DNA of 64,000 nt from the NCBI GenBank assembly GCA_025738555.1, contig JAOVFP010000002.1:7006001-7070000 (forward strand), read 5' to 3'. This document shows positions 23,911 through 33,543 of the stretch, in pieces. Under the pieces are notes generated by a model, which worked only from the letters and a program-made list of their open reading frames with translations, searched no databases and had not been told where the DNA came from. The position numbers and the translations under genes are program-made. Origin of the DNA: Cyathus striatus (Eukaryota > Basidiomycota > Agaricomycetes > Agaricales > Nidulariaceae). How positions within the stretch are numbered: position 1 is the stretch's first letter; each line of letters starts with the position of its first letter.

Positions 23911-23999
23911 TGGTCCAATGGCTTAGCTGTAAATGTGTTGCTTTTGATGTGATTACCAATCAAAGCTATGGTCAATGGTTCAACTCCCTGTTGTGCCAT
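23911..23999 (+). repeat. tRNA-like (SINE-like) sequence
   Basis: An A-box-like TGGCTTAGCTG (23919-23929) and a B box GGTTCAACTCC (23977-23987) lie 47 bp apart. The 3' side ends CTGTTGTGCCA, as in a tRNA acceptor stem. The 5' strand only partly pairs with it. It looks like a tRNA-derived repeat head or a decayed tRNA rather than a working tRNA gene. Confidence 0.45.
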
Positions 24000-24000
24000 T

Positions 24001-24222
24001 ATATTAAAATATTTCTTTTTATTAAAGTAGTAACGGGCGAGTGTATTACAAGTAACTACAATGTGTAGTATACAAGTTTACCTAGTTCACATGTATTCCT
24101 TGTGGACTTCAATATTAAAATATTTCTTTTTATTAAAGTAGTAATGGGTGAGTGTATTACAAGTAACTACAATGTGTAGTATACAAGTTTACCTAGTTCA
24201 CATGTATTCCTTGTGGACTTCA
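24001..24222. repeat. Tandem duplication of 111 bp
   Basis: Unit 24001-24111 is repeated at 24112-24222 with almost no change. The visible differences are AACGGGCGAG against AATGGGTGAG, that is, two CpG to TpG changes. Confidence 0.9.
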
Positions 24223-25046
24223 CTTCGCAATTCCATGTGGAATTTCAGTATTTCACTTGTACATGTGTACTTCATGTGTACAAAAATCGCAAATTTGAAT
24301 GGAAATTTGATGATTTTAATACATTTGAGGTGGAGTGTAGTACATATGAAGTACACGTGAAGTACACATGAAAAGGTGGAATTCATGTGTATTCCACATG
24401 TAACAGGGGGCGAGTGTAAAGTGCTCATTTTAAGAGTGAACATGAATATAGGTATTATAGTAATGCTCACTATTAATTAAAATAGGTTTGGGCATGTGCA
24501 TGAAGTGAAGACATATCCACACTCATGCATAAGTATCAATATTCATTCATACATTGAAGTGTGGCCATATCTATGTACTTAACAGTACTTACTTTTCCTC
24601 CCACATGTAAGTGAAGCCAAAATATAAATGTAACACATAATTTCTAGTGAGCATGAAGTAAAGACTTTGAGTGTGAGTTGACAGACCTTGAATGTGAAAA
24701 CTCAGACCCTGTGCATGAGATGTTGAACCTGAGCATGAAATAACATCTTGAGCATGATATGAGCATGTATATACATGTTTGAGTGTGAAATATAAATATT
24801 ATTCTTCAACATTTGACTTTGTATCTCAATTAAAAACCTCACTCACAGTCACAATAAGACACAGTCATACAAAACTAGTATGTACATTTGATTTACACTC
24901 TGTTTGACTTACAAATGGGCCATTTAGAACTAATATAAATACCTTGAGCATGACATGCTCACTTATTGAGTGTGAAAATTTGGCCTTGAGCATGGCATGC
25001 TCAATCATGCTCACTTTGTGCATGCCCAGAATTTTCTATGTGCCCA

Positions 25047-26734
25047 CTACCCTCAACATAGTTGGATCTCACTAGAGAAAAATCTATGTATTCTATTTTT
25101 TCTTGTGAGATCTAGTGGTATATATACTTCAGAACTCAACAGATATGGTTTGATTTCCCTAGACTGACTTTTGACTGGGCTCCAACCCCCATGCCATTTC
25201 CTTTGCTTCTCTCTACTGTGTGCCACTGTCCAAAGCTTGCTGTACTTTCCCAGCATTCTAATCCATTATGCACAGACAGATTAGTGCTCTTAGTATTCTC
25301 ACCTCACCTGTATATTTGTCACTTGCTACTTGCACAACACATTGTTGTAAGGTTAAGTGTGGTTGTCGATGTGTAGATTTGAGTTTGTTTGCGAGCATGG
25401 TTGCGTCCATCAACCGTTGTGCTTCATTGATTTGAAGTTGTACTTGATGAAATAGAGAGTAATTGTACCAGAGTGAATATGAAGAGCTTGGGTGATAAAC
25501 TGACTAAGGGCTGCTCAATCCTAGAGCCACTGACCCTTAGCATGACTGGATGAGGATAAGAATAGATGTAATGGGGTGTATTTCACTGAGGAGGAGTAGC
25601 TAGCTACAGAGGGGTTTATATATGTAAATATCTAAGTGAGTCATATAAAATTTAAATAGTAAACTATAGTAAAGAAAGACATAGCTTTGAGGAGATGCAT
25701 GCAGCAATGCGTGCTGAGAGTTGTTGCTTTTTCTTCTGTCATCGATTGCTGTGTCCGGTTCCATGAGTGTTGTCCAAGCCGAATTGGGATGTTTGATTTC
25801 GGGGTTGTTTGGTTTGTCCGGCACGTGACTTGTTGGTTTCGGAACACGTCGACTTTTGTGGAATATCTTTGTATTCTTTTGGTTACATCATTCTCCATCT
25901 TCGATCTGCCTCATTCAGCATTTGCGCACAAGGTTCTGGTATGTGTTTCCATTGTATTGCTATTAAGATTCTGATGTGGGTTATGTATTATTGGTGATTT
26001 CATGCATAGCCCACTGACAGGCCTTACATTGTCAAGTTTGTTCTCTCTGTTGCTGGCTCTGCTATTGGATGTGCTTTGTCTTTTCTCATCACCATGCTGG
26101 GTTCCTCATTCTTCCTCAAACTGCACTTGTGCTTTGCAATTTTGACTGGTTGGTAGTTACCCCCATTTATCACACCTCAGTGTTCTATGGCATAGCAGAC
26201 TCTGGCAGCTCAGGGGTCATGACTCATTTAGAATAGGCCTGGAAATGTGGATTATTTCTAAAGCTCTAACCTCTGGAAGAATGAGATGACTTTGTGAAAT
26301 GTTCATTGGGATAATATTACAGTATGAATCATATATTTGATGGATTTTATTTACTGCCAATCTGTATAGGATCTGTTCAAGGCAACCTAATACTACTTGT
26401 CATATTATGTCCATGTCTGCTTGCTGGGTAGCAGTTTCAACAGCTAAAAATGGCTTGGAGTGGTGAATATATAGGTAACCTAAAACAGTTTCTCTTGTAT
26501 AATTGTTAGAACTGAACCTTTTGATAGGCTTCATTACTATGTCACTAGAAAGGAGGATATACTGGTTACAGGATTAAGCATTTTTAAGCCTGAAGCTTAG
26601 TTAGCTTTAATTGCTTGTATATAGTGTATTTTATTGATTTGTTCTGAATATTTTTCTTTTATACCTAAGTGAAATATCTACAACATGAAAATGATGTTTA
26701 GTGCAGTCTTTGGATATCTCACATGTCTTTCATT
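25047..26734. other. AT-rich, CpG-poor, no supported gene
   Basis: A frame at 25687-25974 and hydrophobic frames around 26030-26150 (for example IVKFVLSVAGSAIGCALSFL) might be decayed 5' exons of the seven-helix gene that follows. I cannot splice them convincingly. Around 25060-25115 is a small inverted repeat (GGATCTCACTAGA against GTGAGATCTAGTGG). Confidence 0.3.
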
Positions 26735-26898
26735 GTTCTTTACAAGACAGGGTGTTGTTAGAAGACTTGTAAAAGACAAGACCATGCTTTAAATGCAAAT
26801 TGACCTAACTTTAAAAGACCAAAGAGTTGTTGGTCATTTTTAGTACTTGTAAGTATTTTTGGTCTTTTTTGTCTTTCTAAAGACACCTAAAGACACAG
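26735..26898. repeat. AAGAC/GTCTT-rich repeat
   Basis: Roughly ten AAAGAC or GTCTTT words occur in both orientations within 160 bp, ending AAAGACACAG right before the first readable exon of the seven-helix gene. The same words are clustered at 50.67-50.77 and 52.23-52.39 kb, so this is probably a small non-autonomous element of that family. Confidence 0.5.
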
Positions 26899-28741
26899 GA
26901 AAGCTATGCATGTTTTGCTGATGCCATTAGGATGGGCCTACAGATTTTGACATTGCCCAAGTGATGTTGCATTGATGTTGCCTGGCATTGCTGATTTAAT
27001 TTTGGCATTGTAGTGGTGTTGCTTGTTGAGGTCCTGTGTTCAAGTCCTGATTGTGCACATGCTTAGTTAGTAATAAATACAATAAATTAGTAGAATTTCA
27101 CAAAGAAAAATGTACCTTGCATTCATATAATATATATTAGCACTTGATGAGGAATATGAGCCATGTATAACAAGGTATAACTTACAATCTCAGTGAAAAA
27201 AATTGGAAATAAGTATTTTTTTATTTGTACACAACATTTCTACTCTAGACAGCTTGTAGTTTAGTAAATACATGATATATGGAAATAAAAGTAAATATTT
27301 AGTAAAGATACATGCACTCTACTCATTTTTATACTAGTTGTAGAAATTGTAGAAAATAATTTTTCATTCTATTCATTGGTATGCTTTATGTTTCAAACTT
27401 TTCCTTCTTCTTTCAATAATCTGCAATCTCAACACCTTTAATTTCCGCTTTATTCAACTATTCCAGATTCAGTACTCTCTTTATTTAAATTTTCTATAAA
27501 TTTCATATATCTACTTCCTCCCAATCAAGTGAAAATTATCCCCCTTTCTCAACATATTAGAACATCCAATGTTGAAGAGATATTCACTGATTTACTTACT
27601 AACTTCATTGTTTAGGTGTCAACCCACCCCTCACTCTCTACAGAATAAATTGATCACAGGCACATTGGTGTTGCATGACATTGCAGTGTGAGAATTGACA
27701 TTGCCAGCAAGGCAACATCACGGCAATGTCAAAATACAGGGCAATGTCAAATTCTAGTAGCCCCATTAGGATACCTACACATGGTATCAACTCATCTGGC
27801 AAAGAAAAAACTACTCAGTAGACAGGAATGGATTCTTTCAATATATGTCATTCTGGCATTTATTTCAAGTACTCTTTCTATCACAGGAACTATAAATGAA
27901 GCTATGAGACTCCAATCCAGAAACTGTGAAGCCTATTTAGGGTTAGAACATGGAAGCAAGCAGCCCATCTCTGAGTCTGAGCCTGTGATCATGACATCAA
28001 TTATGTTTGCCATTGGTTTCATGCTAACAGCATGGGCTGTTGATACAATCATGGTATATTACCTCTTTTTATCTTTGTTATTATCCTTATATTGACAAAA
28101 TATAACATCAATTAGATCTGGTGCTTTTTAGCAATATATCATTATTTTAGGCTTGTGAAATGGAGTATACTAACATTTTCGTCATTGCTTCTAATGGGAT
28201 CCATAAGTAAGAATTTGGAACTGAAATATTCTCTAATCAGCAACTGATATCTATGCTCTCAATTAGTTTTTGGTAGGCTTCAGTTTAGTAGAGGAACAAA
28301 AACAAGTTTAGATTTGGATTTTTTGGAAGCATTCACTCTGTTCCAGAACATGGTGTTGACAACATTAGCTGTTGGTAGTCTACTACTGGTTTGCCATAGG
28401 ATTCAAAAAGTGTTAGGGACACATCACGGGAGCACATACATAACTGTTACCACTATGCTAGTTGAGTCACAAGTGTTTCTTGCTGCTGGTCAACTGGCTC
28501 TACTTGCAATGGTTCAAACACCATATGGCATTGCTCTATACTAAATTGTTGGACAACTTCAGGTGAGAAAAATTACTTATTACACCATACACCTATGGCA
28601 ATTCTTACTGTCATGAACTAGGTTCTTTCTCCAATCCTTCTTATATATCAAGTCATGCAAGGAAAGACATGCAATTCAAAAACAATTGCAGAGATCACTA
28701 TGCTCAAAATCAACAATGATACACTGGAAACTCCAGCATGA
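26899..28741 (+). pseudogene. Seven-helix membrane protein gene disrupted by a MULE-like element
   Basis: With the element and one 9-bp target copy removed, the reading runs KAMHVLLMPLGYLHMVSTHL in one frame, then helices such as EWILSIYVILAFISSTLSI. Introns at 28053-28114 and about 28207-28265 connect WAVDTIM to IWCFLAIYHYFRLVKWSILT and then to FLEAFTLFQNMVLTTLAVGS, CHRIQKVLGTHHGSTY and LVESQVFLAAGQLALLAM. An in-frame TAA at 28542-28544 (YxIVGQLQ, probably CAA to TAA) interrupts the sixth/seventh-helix region. The last exon VLSPILLIYQVMQGKTCN stops at 28741. This order (H..Y/L..ES helix, QVLxPxLIIYRV-type last helix) is typical of a large uncharacterised basidiomycete seven-helix family. Dead gene; the N-terminal exons are not identified. 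Confidence 0.75.
26934..27763. mobile_element. MULE-like DNA transposon, copy 2 (830-bp deletion derivative)
   Basis: Its left end GGGCCTACAGATTTTGACA and right end (inward) GGGCTACTAGAATTTGAC match copy 1. It is flanked by the perfect 9-bp repeat CATTAGGAT (26925-26933 and 27764-27772). Internal sequence aligns with copy 1 at 5761-6500 and 7515-7919, leaving out about 1 kb. TGACGTTGCC words are here mostly GACATTGCC or GATGTTGCC, the pattern expected from CpG deamination. No coding capacity. It sits in an exon of the seven-helix gene. Confidence 0.85.
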
Positions 28742-28854
28742 ACAATACTTAGAAGCTTAGAAGTCTAGGTGGTTGCATCCAAAATTTTTGAGTAGTTACA
28801 AATCTGAAACCATGTGGACACAGTATATCAACACTACAAATCATTACAATCTGA

Positions 28855-28935
28855 GCATTTGCATGACTGCACTGTTCCACCTGTGCTGTGATCTTGTACA
28901 AAGCCATTTGATGCAAATAAGTATCACTTGTGAGT
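28855..28935 (+). pseudogene. PLAC8 gene fragment
   Basis: One frame reads CMTALFHLCCDLVQSHL, which matches DYMTALCCPCCDLVQGQLEI of the PLAC8 gene at 39.3 kb. Only this piece is left. It is joined to sequence like the 3' flank of phytase copy B (28936-29130 resembles 48955-49160). Confidence 0.6.
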
Positions 28936-29130
28936 TTCCAGAAAACTTATGTAGAAGCACAAGTATGGGATATGGAATAACTGATAAGAATAAATGTCAA
29001 ACAACTAAAAAAATCATCTAAAGTTATCTATCTATAACTGAACAGTCCAGGTATAAGCAAATATAATCCAAACAAGTATACCAGGTACATGCAAAACCCC
29101 CTCTCCCCTCCTCTCCCTTCCCACTACCCC

Positions 29131-29637
29131 CTACTTAAAATACCTCTCAAAATCCTTTCCCCCATCCTTCCTCACATACCCCTGACTCTTCACAAACTTC
29201 TCCAGCTCACACAATCCCTCCTTCATGCCACAGAACTTAAGAGGCTGCACCACATTATTAACCAACACCCTCAGCCAACACCACATTTGATGTTGTTTAA
29301 TGAGGGAGTAAAGGGGGAGTTGGATCCAAGGAAGATGGATAAGAAGAGAAGATGGAGAGTGAATTCATTGGTTCTGTTTTCTGGGGGGATGGTTGTTGAG
29401 AAGATCATTTGTAAGTGTTTGCATTCAGATTCTCCGAGTGTGGGTGTGGGTGCAGGTTCTGTGTTGAGTGGACATAGTGGAATAAAAATAGAGTATGTCA
29501 GGGTACTAGTAAATGATATGCTGCAGCTTACATTCTGCAGAGCTGGTGATGAGAGGCTTTGTGAGTTAAATAGATTTGTGGAGAGTCAGGGGTATGTGAA
29601 GAGGGATGGGGATTTTGAGAGGTGTTTTTCATAGGAG
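29131..29637. pseudogene. Phytase fragment D: two 3' ends, back to back
   Basis: On the minus strand 29274-29131 encodes VLVNNVVQPLKFC to GKDFERYFK with TAG at 29133-29131, which is a phytase C-terminus. On the plus strand 29335-29637 encodes another (NSLVLFSGGMVVEKIICK, VRVLVNDMLQ, FVESQGYVKRDGDFERC). The two fragments point away from each other, about 60 bp apart. Neither has the RHG or HD catalytic motif. CpG sites of the intact copy are changed to TG/CA here, for example GATATGCTGCAG where copy A-like genes have GATGCGCTGCAG. A single 181-codon open frame (29089-29634) spanning both pieces is fortuitous. Confidence 0.8.
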
Positions 29638-30225
29638 GGATGGAGGGGGGAGGGGGAAGAGAGGGGAGGCTGGATATATCTGTATATATAGTACATTCAG
29701 TGTTTTTGGCATCCAGAATCATACTTGGACCATTCAATTACAGATGGGATGTTTTGATTTTTGATTTTTGATTTTTGGTCATTTGATACTCTGATGACAT
29801 CCAGAATCATACTAATACCATTTGATTACAGATATGATGTTTGATTTTGATTCTTAGTTGTTTGATACTCTGATGTCTATAAAGGGTGTATTGCTTCTGA
29901 GGCATTCAACAAATGCTCAGTGCTGAGTACTGATTCCTTGCCAATACACTATCCTGTGTCCTATATCTAGTGATGCTTTAATTTGTGCTCATTATAATGA
30001 AAGTGCATCTCTGGCAAGTATCTCAACATGTACTACTACTTGCTATGCCATTATAATATTCACATCCAACTTGTCTTCCCCTGGATGAACTCCAGTGAGA
30101 AGACCAGTCATAATATATTTGTTTTATACTTTTGTAGAAAGGTTCATTGATGCCATATCCTTTCTATCGACCTAAACCCCAATTTACACAAAGTTTAAGC
30201 ACATATTCATGAAATTCTCCACTGG
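29638..30225. other. CpG-poor gap, nothing recognised
   Basis: Contains a short duplication (CATCCAGAATCATACT at about 29708 and 29800, each followed by GATTACAGAT(G/A)). No gene is recognised. Confidence 0.35.
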
Positions 30226-30283
30226 TAATTCCAGGGCACATAGAAAATTCTGGGCACACACAAAAGTGAGCATGATTGAGTGT

Positions 30284-31440
30284 TGATATGCCTAGTAAAA
30301 TATAAGGGATATTTTTCGAAATATAATAGACATCTAAGTACCAGTAATACAATTAGAGAGTCAAGTCCAAGAGTCCAAGAGTTGGGGTGAGTCCTGAGCT
30401 GCCAACTAGAGTATTCTATATTGAATAACACTATCAAGGGAAGAGTCCAAGGGCTGGGGTTGAGTCCCACGCTGCCAGTCAAAGTATCTACACAATATGA
30501 ACCAAGGGATTCGACACAATGACAATATATTTGGACTATCAATTCCTATAGAAATTACGAGTACTATATAACTATACTATAAAGAAAAGCCCAAAAGATA
30601 ATACTCAGGAATGTATTCGTACTTCTCCATACCCAGAATAACACTCATGGTACCAAGTTAGACAATCACACAATGTCAGGGAAATACTTCAGCCTAGATA
30701 ATTCTTAGTACCACTGGATACTGCAACTCAGAGCTATTGTGCAGTCTCTTGAATAACCCAGAATGTCCATGCATCTCTCCTGTGTAAAACTGCCACCATG
30801 TGGGAAACCACATGCCCCCAGGACTTTGGAACACATGCTGAACACTACCTGCTGCACATTGGGTAGTGCCATCAGATGCACCAGTACTGGAAACACTGGT
30901 ATCTGTTATATCTGTGTACTTGGCCAAGAATAGCACATGTAATAGTGCATGTACTGATGTGTGTCTAATAATAGCTATGTGCTGTGCCATGATGCATCTC
31001 AGAAACAGAGCATGTTCGCATGCTTCTTCATATGGAGGGCCAACTACACCTCCGGAGTATCTGTAAAATTCTTAGACACTATGACATACTATTTACCATA
31101 TCTATCCTATCATGCATGAGACTGCTGCCATGTAATTTGAGTATATAAGTAGTTAGGCATACCTTTAGAATACCTGAAGCACTGCACTGGCTGTACTTCC
31201 ATTCTTGCAGTAGAGTACATTCTGAATCTGATATTGGAATTCAAAGTACAATTTTGAAGTCTGAGATCTGATTTGAAAGTACTGAAAGCAATTGCATAAC
31301 TACTAAATACATTGTTCATCTTACTATACTTGAAAACCTTGTGCCCTCAAACTTAATATAAATCTAACTTGAACTTTATGTTCTTTGTTGGTGGTGTTAA
31401 AACTACATAAATAAACATTATCTAAAAGTTAGTCTTATCA
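30284..31440 (+). mobile_element. Solo LTR, copy 2 (1157 bp)
   Basis: It begins TGATATGCCTAGTAAAATAT and ends TAGTCTTATCA, flanked by the 4-bp repeat GTGT (30280-30283 and 31441-31444). Its whole length aligns with 4818-8145 minus the nested insertion. At 31221-31229 it has the undisturbed equivalent of the site (TTCTGAATC) that carries the MULE-like element in copy 1. Many CpG sites of copy 1 are TG or CA here. It is inserted in the hAT-like element at 30234-32860. Confidence 0.82.
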
Positions 31441-31954
31441 GTGTGCCATGCTCAAGGCCAAATTTTCATGCACAAAAGTGAGTGTGATTGAGTGTGTCAT
31501 GCTCAAGGTATTTATTTTAGTTCTAAATGGCCCATTTGTGGGTCAAAAAGAGTGTAAATCAAATGTACATACTAGTGTTGTATGGCTGTGTCATATTGTG
31601 AATGTCAGTGATGTTTGTAATCAAGATATGAAGTCAAATCTTGAAGAATAAAGAATAATATTTATACTTCACACTCAAACATGTGTGTGCATGCTCATGT
31701 TCACACTCAAGGTGTGAGCATGGATTGAGCATGCACACACACATCACACTCAAGATTTTACTTCATGCTCAGGGTCAACATCTCACACACAGGGTCCATA
31801 CATTCATGCACAGGGTCTAAGTTTTCACACTCAAGGTCATCAACTCACACTCAAGGTCTGTCAACTCATGCTCAAAGTCTTTACTTCATGCTCACAAAAA
31901 ATTATATGTTACATTTATATTTTGGCTTCACTTACATGTGGGAGGAAAAGTAAG

Positions 31955-32480
31955 TTGCAAGTGTAATATTTGTGAGCATGAATAGGAATACCAATCACAC
32001 TCATGCTCAGGTTAAAGGACATTGAGTGTGACTGTAATACTTGTGAGTGTGAATAGGAATACACACTCATGCTCAAGTTAAAGGACATTGAGCATGAGTG
32101 TAATACTTGTGAGTGTGAATAGGAATACCACACTCATGGTCAAGTTAAAGGACATTGAGTGTGAGTGTAATACTTGTGAGCATGAATAGGAATACCAATT
32201 ATACTCATGCTCAAGTTGAATGCAAGTGTAATATTTGTGAGTGTGAGTAAGAATACCAATCATGCTCACACTCAAGTTAAAGGACATTGAGCATCAGTGT
32301 AATACTTGTGAGTGTGAATAGGAATACCAATTATACTCATGCTCAAGTTGAATGCAAGTGTAATATTTGTGAGTGTGAGTAAGAATACCAATCATGCTCA
32401 TGCTCAAGTTAAATACAAGTGTAATATTTGTGGGCATGAGTAAAAATGCCAATCACGTTCACACTCAAGTTAAAGAACAT
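31955..32480. repeat. Minisatellite with units of about 64-70 bp
   Basis: Seven or eight imperfect units carry TGTAATACTTGTGAGTGTGA, ATAGGAATACCAAT, CTCATGCTCAAGTT and AAAGGACATTGAG. They consist largely of the TGAGCATG/TGAGTGTG words found near the element ends, so the array may have grown from subterminal repeats. Confidence 0.8.
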
Positions 32481-32868
32481 TGAGTGCAAGTGTAAATAAG
32501 TATTATAAATGCGATAGAATACCTATGATGCTCATGCTCAAATCAAAGGGCATTGAGCATGAGTGTAAATATAATACTGACATGCAGTTATACTATGCAG
32601 ATATGTGTGATAGGTTATATATAAAACCCACTGGTGTTCTTCAATTATTACATTACAGTGCTTAGTATATACCAAATTGTATTAAAAACATGCTTTACTG
32701 TACCAAGTGTTCAGTATGTAGTTGATATAAGACAGCCAGTTGGCTCACACTCATATAAGGATTATTCATGCACAGGGTTGAATTTTCATGCTCAATAGGT
32801 GAGCATGCATGCTCAACTCACACTCACTTTTGTGCATGCCCAGAATTTTCTTGCTGCCCATAATTCCA

Positions 32869-33543
32869 CCAAATTCCACAGTGGGTGTTGTTAATAACAT
32901 GTAATGTATGTTGCTTTGTGACACACATTAAAGGGCAAGCTTGACAAATCCTAGTTTTTAGTTATATTTTTTTATACATTCTAAATTAACTTGTTGCACT
33001 ATATTTTCAATGCCACTATTTCGGCTTGAATTTTGTTTAAACAGAATGTAATCAAAATAATAATTATGTACTTTGTATCAGTAGTCTTGTCTTCAATGTT
33101 CTATTAATTTGTGCTTCATTTTTATATAATAAATAGTAGTCCAGCTTTTGTCCTGATGTCCTAATTTTATTTTAATAGCCTGTGCATTATTTATTTATTC
33201 TACCTTCACTCTAAATACCCTTGCTTCATTCTAATACATAATCCTTGTCTCAAATTTTTCTACTATGGTGTAAGGTGAAGACTTGTAGAGGTCGTAATCC
33301 TCTATGGCTTACAATCCCACCAGGTACACTAGACCAAGTCTATTGATGCATATACGTTTAGTAGGAGTAAGTCCCTTTGTACATGTGTGTGTGTTTATGT
33401 TTAAGTACTCCGATTGTTTGCCTCTGAGGTGTAAGGCAAACAATGATCATGTAAACTACGTATCGTAAACAGGCGCGTCCCTTACACATCCCCCCTTGAG
33501 ACTGCGTACATGGAGTCTACAGGTTGGTGAAGCGTCACTATTC
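32869..33543. other. AT-rich gap ending the CpG-poor domain
   Basis: Near 33270 the composition changes and CG reappears. Around 33420-33500 is a palindromic word (TTGCCTCTGAGGTGTAAGGCAA) (written as TTGCCT...AGGCAA). This is followed by CTTACACATCCCCCCTTGAG, which resembles a retroelement untranslated leader, but I could not find a matching LTR pair. Confidence 0.35.

Larger units (their letters stand above)
22716..24426. mobile_element. hAT-like non-autonomous element, 1711 bp
   Basis: The left end CAGTACTTTCCACTCACCC and the right end (read inward) GAGCACTTTACACTCGCCC match at 15 of 19 positions. The perfect 8-bp direct repeat ATTTTAAG flanks it (22708-22715 and 24427-24434). TSDs of 8 bp point to the hAT superfamily. 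Subterminal regions are full of ACATGTGGAAT and GTACTTCATGTG words in both orientations. The interior carries a 32-bp minisatellite, a tRNA-like sequence and a 111-bp tandem duplication. No transposase frame is seen. Confidence 0.78.
22473..25046 (-). mobile_element. GAGCATG-rich hAT-like element, copy 2 (interrupted)
   Basis: The segment 24435-25046 matches the inverse of the element at 30234-32860, including the terminal block CCCAGAATTTTCTATGTGCCC read at its right end. Subterminal words TGAGCATG and TGAGTGTG are dense. It is interrupted by the 1.7-kb element at 22716-24426. Its left end is not resolved: homologous sequence continues to 17.8-18.06 kb on the far side of the 4.4-kb block. 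At the position where the other copy carries the solo LTR, this copy has the uninterrupted GATTGAGCATGCCATGCTC, so it is an empty-site control. Confidence 0.68.
30234..32860 (+). mobile_element. GAGCATG-rich hAT-like element, copy 1, host of a solo LTR
   Basis: The left end GGGCACATAGAAAATTCTGG and the right end (inward) TGGGCAGCAAGAAAATTCTG form a terminal inverted repeat that continues GGCA..CACAAAAGTGAG. The 8-bp direct repeat TAATTCCA flanks it (30226-30233 and 32861-32868), which suggests hAT. Without the nested LTR it is about 1.47 kb. The interior is dominated by TGAGCATG/TGAGTGTG words and a minisatellite, with no transposase frame. A second, inverted copy lies at 22.5-25.05 kb. Confidence 0.75.
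17743..33270. other. CpG-depleted repeat domain
   Basis: From just after the phytase stop to about 33.27 kb the sequence is AT-rich and the dinucleotide CG becomes rare, whereas TG and CA are plentiful. Flanking genes on both sides use CG freely. The domain holds hAT-like elements, a solo LTR, a MULE-like copy, minisatellites and gene relics. Two family members inside it (LTR at 30.3 kb, MULE-like at 26.9 kb) differ from their partners outside largely at former CpG sites. The boundaries were judged by eye, not by counting. Confidence 0.75.

Noticed and set aside
29089..29634. 181-codon open frame as a single gene
   Set aside because: Its first third is antisense phytase and the rest is sense phytase; it is a fusion of two fragments.
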